Below are positions 8,147 through 18,837 of a DNA stretch of 50,176 bases, in pieces. The notes beneath the pieces were generated by a model that saw only the letters and a program-made list of their open reading frames with translations, did no database searches and had not been told where the DNA came from. Position 1 is the first letter of the stretch. Every line of letters starts with the position of its first letter. The DNA comes from Roseateles sp. GTDB lineage: Bacteria; Pseudomonadota; Gammaproteobacteria; Burkholderiales; Burkholderiaceae_C. A program made the position numbers and the translations under genes. The stretch is from contig JAEUPJ010000026.1 in NCBI GenBank assembly GCA_016790285.1, positions 1 through 50,176 of the forward strand, given 5' to 3'.

Positions 8147-8701
8147 TCAGCGGTCGGCGGTGTTCTCGCGCAGCATGCGCTGCATCAGCGTGAAAAAGCG
8201 GTCGTAGAACTCGCCAGCCGGGATGGTTTCGGAGGCGACCTTCACCAGCGAATCCTGCGTGGACGACAGGGGCACCGAAATGGAGCCCAGCGCGCTCACG
8301 CCGAGGCTGGCCGCCTGCGGGTTGCGCTTGAGCGCGTAGCGGTCCTGCTGGGCACTGACATAGGCGGTGGCGATCTGCTGCTTGGGGCCGTCGCCCACGC
8401 AGACCACGTTGAACGCGATCTCCACGTGCACCTCGCCCTCGGGCTGGAAGTGCTTGGCGCCGCGCACCACGCCGGCGTCGGCCTTGCTGATGACGTAGCC
8501 CTGGCTCAGCAGGGCGCGCCGGGCGGCCTCGCAGGTCGCGTCGACATTGGCGTCGAAGAGCCGCGAGTAGGTCTCCTCGGCGGCGAAGCTCTCGCGCTGG
8601 TAGACCTTGCCAACCTTGTCCGAGGCCGCGGGCATGCCGCCACAGGCGGTCAGCAGCAGGCTGGCCAGGACGGGCAGGGTCGAAAGGGAAATGCGTCGCA
8701 T
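8147..8701 (-). CDS. DUF2242-family lipoprotein
   Basis: A 184-residue lipoprotein. The start at 8701 is set by the signal peptide MRRISLSTLPVLASLLLTAC, whose lipobox LTAC puts the lipidated cysteine at residue 20. The mature part carries the DUF2242 pattern: YSRLFDANVDATCEAARRAL, GYVISKADAGVVRG, the DRYALK stretch and the conserved tail ETIPAGEFYDRFFTL. The family is widespread in Burkholderiales and its function is unknown. The bases before the start are C-rich on the coding strand with no Shine-Dalgarno sequence. The 198 bp between this start and the rightward gene at 8900 must hold any divergent promoters, but I see no clear boxes. Confidence 0.88.
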   Translation of the reverse strand: MRRISLSTLPVLASLLLTACGGMPAASDKVGKVYQRESFAAEETYSRLFDANVDATCEAARRALLSQGYVISKADAGVVRGAKHFQPEGEVHVEIAFNVVCVGDGPKQQIATAYVSAQQDRYALKRNPQAASLGVSALGSISVPLSSTQDSLVKVASETIPAGEFYDRFFTLMQRMLRENTADR

Positions 8702-8899
8702 GGGGGGATTATTCCGTCGTCTCGTATCGCTTTGTTGCTGGCCGGCGCCCGGGTGCCCGGCGCGGATGCGACAAGGCGTGACAGGCGGAACGCACCGCGG
8801 GCCGTGGCCGATGACAGGGTGATTGGCGAGCAACGCGCCAGCCTTGCTGGCCCTGCCGGCCCCGCGCCTGCGGCCAAAATGCGCCTCCAGGGAGGGCAC

Positions 8900-9373
8900 A
8901 TGGACAAAAAATCGCTGAGCGAGCGCGACATCTGCACCAAGTTCATTGCGCCGGCAATCTCGGCGGCCGGCTGGGACATCCAGCGGCAGGTGCGCGAGGA
9001 AGTCAGCTTCACCAAGGGGCGCATCATCGTCCAGGGCAAGCTGCACAGCCGGGGCAAGTCGCGCCGCGCCGACTTCATCCCCTACCACCAGCCCAACCTG
9101 CCCTTGGCCGTGATCGAGGCCAAGGACAACACCCACACGGTGGGCGACGGCATGCAGCAGGCCCTGGACTATGCCGAGGCGCTGGACGTGCCCTTCGTGT
9201 TCTCCAGCAACGGCGACGGCTTCCTGTTCCATGACCGCACGGGCAATGCAGCGCTCACCGAGACCGAGCTGACCCTGGCTATCTGCGATCAACTCAAAGC
9301 CAGCATCGCCGCCGCACGTACCAACCATGCGCAGCTGGCTGAGTCGTTGGTGGCGCATGCGGTCGCCGCTTGA
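8900..9373 (+). pseudogene. HsdR N-terminus fused in frame to an HsdS-like C-terminus
   Basis: An open frame of 157 residues. Residues 1 to about 126 match the N-terminal restriction domain of type I restriction subunit HsdR (usually over 750 residues): MDKKSLSERDICTKF, then RRADFI and AVIEAKD. The last two give the PD-(D/E)XK nuclease residues D58, E73 and K75. Around 9275 the sequence switches to a tail (ICDQLKASIAAARTNHAQLA to the end) that resembles the extreme C-terminus of specificity subunit HsdS. The helicase motor, methyltransferase and nearly all of HsdS are missing, consistent with one internal deletion across an hsdR-hsdM-hsdS operon. GGAGGG precedes the ATG. It overlaps or abuts the next gene. 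It is a remnant, though a small nuclease-like product could still be made. Confidence 0.8.
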
Positions 9374-9375
9374 GA

Positions 9376-10902
9376 ATGGATGACATGTTGATCCATGACG
9401 AACCTCGTCCCCGCGCGGACGCGCTCACCCAACTGCTGATCAGCTCGGGCGAGAGCCGCCAGCGCGAGTTCAAGCGCGTCAGCGGCAAGATGGTGGGCAA
9501 GGCGCTGGAGACCGTCTGCGCCATGGCGAACACCGAGGGCGGCATGCTGGTGCTGGGCGTGGCCGACCTGAAGGAATTCAAAGGCCCGGCCCGGCTGTTT
9601 GGCGTGGAGGAGAACCCCGAGGCGGTGGACGAGCTGCTGCGCAAGTTGAGTACCGAGTTCCAACCGGCCATCGCGACCACCCAACTGCGCCGCCTCCCCT
9701 GCACGCTTCACAACGGCTCGGCCAAGGGCACCGAGGGGCACTTGCTGTTGGTGCTGGTGGGCCGAAGTCGCGCGGTGCATTCCATCGTCAATGGGGGCAC
9801 CTACACGCGGCTGGATGCCGGCAACCGCCAGATGACTGCGGCGGAGGTGACGGAGCTGTCGTACCGCCGGGGTGTGCGCAGTGCGGCCAGTGAGCCTGTG
9901 GCGGTTTCATTGGACCGGCTGCAGACCGACGCCTGGCGCCGGTACGTCCGTACCCGCGGGCTCAAGAGCGGCGACATGGCCGACCAGTTGCTGCGTATCG
10001 GCCTGGCCGACGAGGTGGACGGCGTGGTTCAGCCCAAGCGGGCGGCGGTGCTGCTGTTTGCCGATGAGCCGGGCAGCCTGCTGGCCGCGCACGACACACG
10101 AGCTGATGTCCGCGTGATGGTGTACGACGGCAAGGCAGTGGTGCCTGGCGCCACGCCCAACCTACGCAAGCAGCCCAAGACCGTGCGCGGGCCGCTGGTG
10201 GACCAGATCGACGCCGCTGTGACCCTGGTTCTAGACGAACTGGCGCAGGGGCTGACGCTCTCAAGCAGTGGCTTCAAGACCCAGCATGTGTACCCCGAGC
10301 GGGTGGTCAAAGAGGCCATCGTCAACGCCGTGGTTCACCGCGACTACCGGCTCAACCGCGATATCTTCATCCGCATCTTCGACGACCGGGTCGAGGTGGA
10401 GAGCCCCGGCGTCTTTCCGGGCGGCATCACGCCGGCAACCATCGCGCGGGCTGGTTCACGGGCGCGCAACCCGCTCATTGCCCAGAACCTGCGGGAGTTT
10501 CCAGTGGCCCCCAACATCGACGCCGGCGAGGGCGTGCGCATGATGTTTGCCGAGATGGCGCAGGCCAAGCTGTACCCGCCCCAATACCGCCAGAGCACCG
10601 ACGCTGAGGTGGAAAGCGTGACCGTGACGCTGCTAAATCTGATGCGCCCCAGCGCGTGGGATGAGGTCAGTGACTGGCTCGACCGTCACGGTTCGATTGC
10701 CAACGCTGACGTGGTGCGCATTGCCAAGATCGACACGCTGAAAGCATCCAAGCTGCTGGCGGGTTGGCGCGAGCAAGGCTTGCTGGTGGCACTGCCAGGG
10801 CGAGGCAAGCGCAACATGGCATACGCCAGGCCCGCGCAGGGTGCAGAGAGCGGGCCGTTGTTTGCCGTGCTGGAGGAGAACAACGGCGATGCACGGGATT
10901 AG
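9376..10902 (+). CDS. AlbA_2/Schlafen-type ATP-binding protein (RecG-like C-terminal ATPase)
   Basis: A 508-residue protein, apparently intact. The N-terminal AlbA_2 (Schlafen-like DNA-binding) domain covers about residues 12-150: SSGESRQREFKRVSG, then AMANTEGGMLVLGV. The middle contains the HATPase_c_4 signature VVKEAIVNAVVHRDY near residue 310, followed by FDDRVEVESPGVFPGG. The C-terminal part looks like a winged helix (ADVVRIAKIDTLKASKLLAGW). An in-frame TTG at 9370, overlapping the upstream stop, is a possible alternative start. Such genes are common companions inside type I restriction-modification operons, between hsdS and hsdR. Here it survives beside the deleted hsd genes. Its cellular role is unknown. 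Confidence 0.82.
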   Translation: MDDMLIHDEPRPRADALTQLLISSGESRQREFKRVSGKMVGKALETVCAMANTEGGMLVLGVADLKEFKGPARLFGVEENPEAVDELLRKLSTEFQPAIATTQLRRLPCTLHNGSAKGTEGHLLLVLVGRSRAVHSIVNGGTYTRLDAGNRQMTAAEVTELSYRRGVRSAASEPVAVSLDRLQTDAWRRYVRTRGLKSGDMADQLLRIGLADEVDGVVQPKRAAVLLFADEPGSLLAAHDTRADVRVMVYDGKAVVPGATPNLRKQPKTVRGPLVDQIDAAVTLVLDELAQGLTLSSSGFKTQHVYPERVVKEAIVNAVVHRDYRLNRDIFIRIFDDRVEVESPGVFPGGITPATIARAGSRARNPLIAQNLREFPVAPNIDAGEGVRMMFAEMAQAKLYPPQYRQSTDAEVESVTVTLLNLMRPSAWDEVSDWLDRHGSIANADVVRIAKIDTLKASKLLAGWREQGLLVALPGRGKRNMAYARPAQGAESGPLFAVLEENNGDARD

Positions 10903-11224
10903 TGCTTTTAGTTCAACCACTTGCTGATCCCGTTTTCTGTCGGGTAAGTTGGTCGACCCGGGGAGTCTGACCCTGGCAATCAAGCCTTGAGCCGGTCCTG
11001 GGATTTGTTTTCTGCGGCTGCGGAAAACAACGACGTCGCGCCAGGAATCGCCTTGCTGATCAACAACTTAGCGGTGGAGTTGTTTTCCGGCGAGGGGCAA
11101 GGGTGGTCAACGGCTGATTTGACACATTGGCGTCGGCGGTTCGCAGGGGTGCGCACGGTCGTTCGATACATTGGCCTCCAGCCGGACACTTCGTTATCAA
11201 CCACTTGCAGCCCCGGAGCCCCCC
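10903..11224. other. 322-bp gene-free stretch with inverted-repeat debris
   Basis: No convincing gene. It contains a hairpin at 11005-11030 (TTGTTTTC, central GC-rich loop, GAAAACAA) and a related GTTGTTTTCCGGCG at about 11078. The segment CGGGGAGTCTGACCC near 10959 resembles GGGTCAGAC-type sequences often found beside transposase or REP elements. A 74-codon leftward frame at 10980-11204 has no recognisable product. This may be scar tissue at the right edge of the decayed defence locus; its origin is not proven. Confidence 0.4.
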
Positions 11225-11668
11225 ATGGACCAACCCACCGTCACCCTGACCCAGCGCCAGGGCTACCAGTTCGAACACCAGTTCGCCCCCGGCCTGCCCC
11301 TGCTCCTGGCCGACGAGCCCGCGCCCCTGGGCACCGGCACCGGCCCGAGCCCCGTCGACCTGCTGGCCTCGGCGGTGGGCAACTGCCTGAGCGCGTCGCT
11401 GCTGTTCGCCTGCCAGAAGTACAAGGACGACCCCGGCAGCCTGCGGGCCGAGGTCAAGGCCGAGGTCGGGCGCAACGAGCGCAACCGGGTGCGCGTGCTG
11501 GGCCTGGCGGTGGACCTGCACCTGGGCCGGCCAGCGGCCGAGGTGGCGCACCTGCAGCGGGTGCTGGACACCTTCGAGGACTACTGCACCGTCACGCAAA
11601 GCGTGGCCCCGGCCATCCCCGTGGCGCTGCGCGTGCTCGACAGCACGGGCGCCGTCGTGAAGGGTTGA
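11225..11668 (+). CDS. OsmC-family protein
   Basis: A 147-residue cytoplasmic protein of the OsmC/Ohr fold. These proteins reduce organic hydroperoxides with a pair of cysteines. Both cysteines are in family positions: one in SAVGNCLSASLLFACQKYK (helix after the GTGPSPVDLLA motif) and one in EDYCTVTQSV near residue 120. The start at 11225 gives the family N-terminus and the frame has no later plausible start. It stands alone between the gene-free stretch and a terminator shared with the convergent gdhA. Substrate type (organic peroxide or lipoyl-linked thiol) cannot be read from sequence. Confidence 0.87.
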   Translation: MDQPTVTLTQRQGYQFEHQFAPGLPLLLADEPAPLGTGTGPSPVDLLASAVGNCLSASLLFACQKYKDDPGSLRAEVKAEVGRNERNRVRVLGLAVDLHLGRPAAEVAHLQRVLDTFEDYCTVTQSVAPAIPVALRVLDSTGAVVKG

Positions 11669-11674
11669 CGCAAA

Positions 11675-11697
11675 AAAGCCCGCGCAGGGCGGGCTTT
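11675..11697. terminator. Shared convergent terminator
   Basis: A 9-bp stem AAAGCCCGC / GCGGGCTTT with a 5-base loop lies 6 bases after the OsmC stop. The A-run on its left (11672-11677) is a U-run for the leftward transcript. It is therefore a good terminator for gdhA, which ends at 11742, and a weaker one for the rightward OsmC gene. Confidence 0.8.
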
Positions 11698-11741
11698 GCG
11701 TGGGGCCTGGCCGTGCGAAGGCTCAGGGGCCTCCAGGGGGC

Positions 11742-13013
11742 TCAAGGGTACAGGCCGCGCTCCTCGCGCGCCTGCAGCACCCGCGTGCAGGCCACCGTGA
11801 AGGCGGCGGTGCGCAGCGGGATCTTGTGTTGCTCGCCCGTCTCCCAGATGTGCTTGAAGGCGCCGATCATGATCTTGTCCAGGCGGACGTTGATCTCGTC
11901 TTCGGTCCAGAAGAAGGACGAGAAGTCCTGCACCCACTCGAAGTAGGACACCGTCACGCCACCGGCGTTGGCGATCACGTCGGGCACGACGATGATGCCG
12001 CGGTCGGCCAGCACGGCTTCGCCGTCGGGCGTCGTCGGGCCGTTGGCGCCTTCCAGCACCAGGCGGGTGTGGATGCGCTGGGCGCGCTCGGCGGTGATCT
12101 GGCCTTCCAGGGCCGCGGGGATCAGCACGTCGCTCTTGACGTCCCAGAACTCCTCGTTGGCGATCAGGTCGCCGCCCTTGAAGCCGGCCACGCCGCGCGT
12201 CTGGGCGACGTGGTCCAGCAGGGCCTGCATGTCGAAGCCGTTCTGGTTGAGGATGGTGCCGGTGTGGTCCTGCACGCAGACGATCTTGGCGCCGTTGGCG
12301 GCGAACAGCTTGGCGGCGATGGAGCCGACGTTGCCGAAGCCCTGCACCGCGACGCGCGCACCTTCCATGTCGATGTTCAGGCGGCGCATGGCTTCACGGC
12401 CCACGACGAACACGCCGCGGCCGGTGGCGGCCACGCGGCCGAGCGAGCCGCCCAGCTCGATGGGCTTGCCCGTGACGACGCCGGTCGCCGTGGCGCCGGT
12501 GTTCATCGAGTAGGTGTCCATCATCCAGGCCATGATCTTGCCGTTCGTGTTCACGTCGGGCGCGGGGATGTCCTGGTTGGGGCCGATGATGATGCCGATC
12601 TCGCTCGTGTACCGGCGCGTAACCTTTTCGAGCTCCTTCATGGACAGCAGCGACGGGTCCAGCCGGATGCCGCCCTTGGCGCCGCCGTAGGGCAGGTTGA
12701 CGGCAGCGTTCTTCACCGTCATCCAGGCCGACAGGGCCATCACTTCTTCCAGCGTCACGTCGGGGTGGTAGCGCACGCCACCCTTGCCCGGGCCGCGCGT
12801 CAGGCTGTGCTGCACGCGGTAGCCCTCGAAGTGGGCGACGGTGCCGTTGTCCAGCTCGATGGGGATGTCCACGATCAGGGCGCGCTTGGGGCGGCGCAGC
12901 GTCTCGACCCAGCGGCTGAGGTGGCCCAGGTAGGGCTCCACGGCGTCGATCTGGGACAGGTAGGTCCCCCACGGGCTGTTGCGCGTGGGCGAAACGAACG
13001 ACAGGTTGGGCAT
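11742..13013 (-). CDS. gdhA: Glutamate dehydrogenase (Glu/Leu/Phe/Val family)
   Basis: A 423-residue cytoplasmic enzyme that interconverts glutamate and 2-oxoglutarate plus ammonia. The N-terminal substrate domain has [11 protein letters not shown] (residues 74-84) and the catalytic lysine K113 in [12 protein letters not shown]. The C-terminal Rossmann domain has the nucleotide-binding glycines in VQGFGNVGS, followed by the family motifs [10 protein letters not shown] and [17 protein letters not shown]. Length and motifs fit hexameric bacterial GdhA; NAD versus NADP preference is not clear from sequence. It is a single-gene unit ending at a strong hairpin. The 223 bp to the divergent antiporter gene hold its promoter, not resolved here. 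Confidence 0.94.
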   Translation of the reverse strand: MPNLSFVSPTRNSPWGTYLSQIDAVEPYLGHLSRWVETLRRPKRALIVDIPIELDNGTVAHFEGYRVQHSLTRGPGKGGVRYHPDVTLEEVMALSAWMTVKNAAVNLPYGGAKGGIRLDPSLLSMKELEKVTRRYTSEIGIIIGPNQDIPAPDVNTNGKIMAWMMDTYSMNTGATATGVVTGKPIELGGSLGRVAATGRGVFVVGREAMRRLNIDMEGARVAVQGFGNVGSIAAKLFAANGAKIVCVQDHTGTILNQNGFDMQALLDHVAQTRGVAGFKGGDLIANEEFWDVKSDVLIPAALEGQITAERAQRIHTRLVLEGANGPTTPDGEAVLADRGIIVVPDVIANAGGVTVSYFEWVQDFSSFFWTEDEINVRLDKIMIGAFKHIWETGEQHKIPLRTAAFTVACTRVLQAREERGLYP

Positions 13014-13236
13014 GAAATGCTCCGTAACTTTGAGTGGGGCGAACGGTATCGCGAAGCTTCACCCTGCCGCCACGGCTTGTCTAGCCAAGTGTTCATGCGC
13101 TCATGCAAGCAATGCATGGGCTGTCCGCGCGCGGAAAGATTTCACGACCGGCGCGGGTGAGTGAGCGGGCGTTGCGGCGCTGCACCATGCCGCCGGGGCC
13201 CCAGAGTGCGGGGGGCGCGCCGCATACCATCTGGGC

Positions 13237-15228
13237 GTGACCTCCCTGGACCTCGCCCTGCTCTATCTCGTCGCCGCGGTGCTCGGCGTCGTCGTCTGCC
13301 GCTCGCTGAAGCTGCCGCCCATGCTGGGCTACCTGGCCGTGGGGGTGCTGATCGGCCCGAATGCGCTGGCTTTCGCGCACGACTCCGCCGGCATCCAGTA
13401 CCTGGCCGAGTTCGGCGTCGTGTTCCTGATGTTCGCGATCGGCCTGGAGTTCAACCTGCCCAAGCTGCGCGCGCTGCGCACGGCCGTGTTCGGGCTGGGC
13501 ATGTCGCAGGTGGTGCTGACCATCGCCGGCGCGGTGGCGGGCAACGTGATGCTGACCATGGGGTTCGCGATGCTCGGCCGGGCCTGGGACCTGGGCTGGC
13601 AGGGTGCGCTGGTGCTGGGCGCGGCCATGGCCATGAGTTCCACCGCCATCGTCGTCAAGCTCATGGCCGAGCGGCTGGAGCTGGAGAGCCCGCACGGCAA
13701 GCTCGTCATGGGCGTGCTGCTCTTCCAGGACCTGGCCGTGGTGCCGTTGCTGGTGCTCATCCCGGCGCTCAACAGCAGCGGCGGCGCCATGGCCGAGGCC
13801 CTGGCCTGGGCCGGGCTGAAGGCCGCGGTGCTGCTGACGCTGCTGCTGTACGGCGGCCAGAAGCTCATGCGCTGGTGGCTCACGCTGGTGGCGCGGCGCA
13901 AGAGCGACGAGCTCTTCATGCTCAACCTGCTGCTCGTCACGCTGGGCCTGGCGTGGATGACGGAGCACGCGGGGCTGAGCCTGGCGCTGGGCGCGTTCGT
14001 GGCCGGCATGCTGATCGCCGAGACCGAATACAAGCACCAGGTGGAGACCGACATCCGGCCCTTCCACGACGTGCTGCTCGGGCTGTTCTTCATCACCATC
14101 GGCATGAAGCTGGACTGGCGGCCGCTGGTGGACAGCTGGTGGCTCGTCATCCCGCTCACGGCCCTGCCCATCCTGGCCAAGTTCGCGCTGATCGCGGGCC
14201 TGGCGCGGGTCTTCAAGACGCCGCCGGGCGTGGCGCTGCGCACGGGCCTGTACCTCGCGCAGGCGGGCGAGTTCGGCTTCGTGCTGCTCACGCTCGGCGC
14301 CCAGCACCAGCTCATCGCCGCGCAGTGGGTGAGCCCGGTGCTGGCCAGCATGGTGCTGTCCATGCTCGCCACACCCATCCTCATCATGTACAGCAACCGC
14401 ATCGTCATGAAGCTCTCCAGCAGCGACTGGCTGATGCAGTCGGTGCAGCTCACCACCATCGCCAAGAAGAGCATCAAGGCCGAGGCCCACGTCATCATCT
14501 GCGGCTACGGCCGCTCGGGCCAGAACCTGGCCCGGCTGCTGGAGGGCGAGCACATCCCCTACATGGCGCTGGACCTGGACCCCGACCGCGTGCGCCAGGC
14601 CGCCGCTGCGGGGCAGAGCGTCGTCTTCGGTGATGCGGCCAAGGTGCAGAGCCTGATGGCCGCGGGCCTGGCGCGGGCCAGCGCGGTCGTCGTGAGCTAC
14701 CACGACACGCCCTCGGCGCTGAAGATCCTCAACCTCGTGCAGCAGCACGCGCCGCGCGTGCCCGTCGTCGTGCGCACCATCGACGACAGCGACCTGGAGC
14801 GGCTCAAGGCCGCCGGCGCCACCGAGGTGGTGCCCGAGGCCATCGAGGGCTCGCTGATGCTGGCCTCGCACGCGCTGGCCCTCGTGGGCGTGCCCATGCG
14901 CCGCGTCATCCGCATCACGCGCGACGCGCGCGACAAGCGCTACGGCCTGCTGCGCGGCTACTTCCACGGTGCCGACGACGACACCGCCGACGAGATCGAC
15001 CAGGCGCGCCTGGCCTCGGTCACGCTGCCCACCGCGAGCCCGCATGCCGGCGAGCCGCTGGAGGCCCTGGCGCTGCATGCGCTGGGTGTCGCCGTGGTGT
15101 CACTGCGCCGCGCCAGCGGCAAGACCGTCATCGTCGACGACGCCACCGCGCTGGCGGGCGGCGACACCCTCGTCATCAGCGGCATGCCCGCTGCACTGGC
15201 GCTGGCCGAGGCCAAGCTCATCGGCTGA
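13237..15228 (+). CDS. CPA2-family K+/H+ antiporter with RCK domains (KefB/YbaL-like)
   Basis: A 663-residue inner-membrane transporter. The N-terminal ~385 residues are a Na+/H+-exchanger-type membrane domain of roughly 12 helices, with the CPA2 hallmarks [27 protein letters not shown] and [11 protein letters not shown]. After it come an RCK_N (TrkA_N) domain beginning [17 protein letters not shown] at about residue 420 and an RCK_C domain at about 580-660. This layout is that of monovalent-cation:proton antiporters of the Kef/YbaL group. The GTG at 13237 starts directly on the first hydrophobic helix. No KefF/KefG-type partner is adjacent. Confidence 0.9.
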   Translation: MTSLDLALLYLVAAVLGVVVCRSLKLPPMLGYLAVGVLIGPNALAFAHDSAGIQYLAEFGVVFLMFAIGLEFNLPKLRALRTAVFGLGMSQVVLTIAGAVAGNVMLTMGFAMLGRAWDLGWQGALVLGAAMAMSSTAIVVKLMAERLELESPHGKLVMGVLLFQDLAVVPLLVLIPALNSSGGAMAEALAWAGLKAAVLLTLLLYGGQKLMRWWLTLVARRKSDELFMLNLLLVTLGLAWMTEHAGLSLALGAFVAGMLIAETEYKHQVETDIRPFHDVLLGLFFITIGMKLDWRPLVDSWWLVIPLTALPILAKFALIAGLARVFKTPPGVALRTGLYLAQAGEFGFVLLTLGAQHQLIAAQWVSPVLASMVLSMLATPILIMYSNRIVMKLSSSDWLMQSVQLTTIAKKSIKAEAHVIICGYGRSGQNLARLLEGEHIPYMALDLDPDRVRQAAAAGQSVVFGDAAKVQSLMAAGLARASAVVVSYHDTPSALKILNLVQQHAPRVPVVVRTIDDSDLERLKAAGATEVVPEAIEGSLMLASHALALVGVPMRRVIRITRDARDKRYGLLRGYFHGADDDTADEIDQARLASVTLPTASPHAGEPLEALALHALGVAVVSLRRASGKTVIVDDATALAGGDTLVISGMPAALALAEAKLIG

Positions 15229-15298
15229 TGCCGCCTGCGCGACAAGCGCGCGCGGCGCCCTGCGCCACACTCGCGGCACCGCCCCCAGGAGCCGCGTC

Positions 15299-16561
<1,263 letters not shown>

Positions 16562-16683
16562 CGAACCCCACGCCCGGAGCGCGGCGCTGAGGCCGCGCGG
16601 GCCGGCGTGAGGCTTCGGGTGGGCCTGCCGCGGGCCAGCGCGGCTAGAGTCGGTCCTCACGCACGAGGAGCGCCTCACCGGCC

Positions 16684-18837
16684 ATGCACGCCCATCCGCA
16701 GTTCGACCGTTACGTCCGGCACCTGGAAGCCCAGGCGCCGGCGCTGGCCCGCCAGTGGCTCGAGGCGATGCTGCAGGCCATGCGCGACCCGGTCGAGGCG
16801 GGCCTGGGCCACCTGGACCGCAAGGGCCTGTCCGGCCTGCTGCGAGGCACGGAGCCCCTGCGCCTGCACATCGGCGAGTGCCTGGCCGGGCACCTGCTGC
16901 AGGGCATCCAGGGTGCCGAGGCGCGCGCGCTGGGCCGGGGCGCGGCGGCGTCGGCGCTGAGCGGCTTCGACATCGACGAGCTCACCCTCGTGGATGAAAT
17001 GCAGGCCGAGAAGGACATCGAGATCTCGCGTGTCGTGCAGCTCGTGGACCTGCAGCTCGAGTGGGAGCTGCGCGAGCTGCAGGGCCTGGCCACGCTGATG
17101 CTGCCGGACATGCGCGGCGGCGAGGACCCCACCGTCTGTGGCCCGGCCGTGTTCGCGCGGGCCATCAGCCAGACGGTCTATGAGCAGGTGCTGGAGCCTG
17201 AGCAGCAGGCGCTGTGGATGCGCCTGGCCGCGCCGACCCTGGTGGCGCAGCTGCGGCCTTTCCTGCCGACGCTGAGCGAGATGCTCAAGGCCGCAGGCCT
17301 GCAGGCGCCGCGCTACCGCACCATCCTCGCGCCGAACTCCAGCGCCGTGCTCAAGGGGGCGGGCGACGCTTCAGCTGCAGCCGCGGGCACCGCCACGGTG
17401 GCCGTGCCCGGCATCGACCCCGCGCAGCTGCAGGCCCTGCTGCGCAGCATGCCGCTGCTGCAGCGAGGGCTGCCCGGTGCGGCGGCCCGGGCCGCGGCGC
17501 CAGCGCTGGCGCCGCCTGAGGGCGAGCCTGCCTTCAGCCTGCAACCCATGGTGCCCGCCGGTGCCCCGGCCCCCGACGCCGCGGCCGCTGCCGCCAGCCA
17601 CGCGCTGCTCGGCCGCCTGTTCGAGCGGCTGCTGGACGACCCGCAGCTCGCGCCCGCCCTGCGCGGCGCCGTCGCGCGGCTGGAGGCGCCGGTGCGCCGG
17701 CTCGCCGCGCAGGACCCGGGCGTGCTGTCCTCGGAGCAGCATCCGGCCTGGGCGCTCATCAACAAGATCGCCAGCCATTCCGGCGCCATGCCCGCGCACG
17801 ACGCCGAGCGTGGCGAGGCCTTCCAGCGCTTCGTCGAGCCGCTGGTCACGCAGCTCAGCACCGACGCCGCGCCTGCGCCCGAGGCCTACGAGCAGGCGCT
17901 GCAGCAGGTGCAGACCTTCATCGACGACGAGCGTGACCAGCAGATCGAGCGCACCCGGCCGGCCACCGATGCGCTGCGCCAGATGGAGGCCGAGCGGCGG
18001 CTGCTGCCGCTGCTGCGCGACCAGGTCGAGGTGCAGCTCATGCGCGCCCAGGACGTCAGCCCCATGGTGCAGACCTTCCTGCGCGGCCCGTGGATCGAGG
18101 TGCTGGCCAAGGTGATGGCCACCGACGGCGCCGAGTCGCCCGAGGCGCAGGCCCTGGTGGGCACGGTGGACGAGCTGCTGGCCAGCCTGCAGCGCCCCGA
18201 GACGCCCGAGGCGCGGGCCGAGCTGCGCCGCCGCCTGCCGCGCCTCATCGGACGCGTGCAGCAGGGCATGGCCCTCATCGACCTGCCCCAGCAGCACCGC
18301 AACCGCGTGCTGGCCGAGCTGATGCAGACGCACCGGCGGCACCTGGCGGAGAAGGCCGATGCCCCGGCCCCGGTGGCGCAGGCCGCACCCGCGCCAGCGG
18401 CCGTCCAGGCGCCAGCAGCCCCACCGGCCATCGAGTCGGTCGCCCAGAGCCCTGCCTTCGCTTCGCAGCCCGACGAGGACAGCCTCGTGCCCGCCGCCTG
18501 GCAGGGCCACGAGACCCACGTGGGCACCCTGCCCACCGTGCCCATGCCGCTGGGCGACGCGGCCGATGCCGCCAGCGACTGGATCGACGCGCTGCGCCCG
18601 GGGCGGCGCTGCAAGCTCTACCTGCAGGGCGTGTGGGCCACGGCGCAGCTGGTCTGGTCCAGCGACAACGGCGCCATCTTCATGTTCACGAGCAACCTGG
18701 CCGGCGGCATGCACTCCATGACGCGCCGCGCGCTCAAGCGCCTGCGCGCCGAGGGCCTGGCCACCGACCTCGCCGACCCGAGCGCCGTGCAGCGCGCACT
18801 CGGCGGCCTGCTGCAGGAACTCGGAGCAGCAACCTAG
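16684..18837 (+). CDS. DUF1631-family protein
   Basis: A 717-residue, largely helical cytoplasmic protein of the DUF1631 family, occasionally mis-named thymidine phosphorylase in databases. The N-terminal half has the conserved LVDEMQAEKDIEISRVVQLV segment. An Ala/Pro-rich, low-complexity linker lies near residues 215-300, another at about 560-590. The C-terminal region has a small beta domain (CKLYLQGVWATAQLVWSS) followed by MTRRALKRLRAEG, resembling a PilZ-like or ribosome-associated fold, though this is only a visual impression. Its stop overlaps that of the convergent recQ by 4 bp (CTAG). Function unknown. Confidence 0.83.
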   Translation: MHAHPQFDRYVRHLEAQAPALARQWLEAMLQAMRDPVEAGLGHLDRKGLSGLLRGTEPLRLHIGECLAGHLLQGIQGAEARALGRGAAASALSGFDIDELTLVDEMQAEKDIEISRVVQLVDLQLEWELRELQGLATLMLPDMRGGEDPTVCGPAVFARAISQTVYEQVLEPEQQALWMRLAAPTLVAQLRPFLPTLSEMLKAAGLQAPRYRTILAPNSSAVLKGAGDASAAAAGTATVAVPGIDPAQLQALLRSMPLLQRGLPGAAARAAAPALAPPEGEPAFSLQPMVPAGAPAPDAAAAAASHALLGRLFERLLDDPQLAPALRGAVARLEAPVRRLAAQDPGVLSSEQHPAWALINKIASHSGAMPAHDAERGEAFQRFVEPLVTQLSTDAAPAPEAYEQALQQVQTFIDDERDQQIERTRPATDALRQMEAERRLLPLLRDQVEVQLMRAQDVSPMVQTFLRGPWIEVLAKVMATDGAESPEAQALVGTVDELLASLQRPETPEARAELRRRLPRLIGRVQQGMALIDLPQQHRNRVLAELMQTHRRHLAEKADAPAPVAQAAPAPAAVQAPAAPPAIESVAQSPAFASQPDEDSLVPAAWQGHETHVGTLPTVPMPLGDAADAASDWIDALRPGRRCKLYLQGVWATAQLVWSSDNGAIFMFTSNLAGGMHSMTRRALKRLRAEGLATDLADPSAVQRALGGLLQELGAAT

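Noticed and set aside
13093-15078. Leftward 661-codon frame opposite the K+/H+ antiporter
   Set aside because: Low-complexity His/Gln/Arg sequence; the antiporter on the plus strand has full family motifs.
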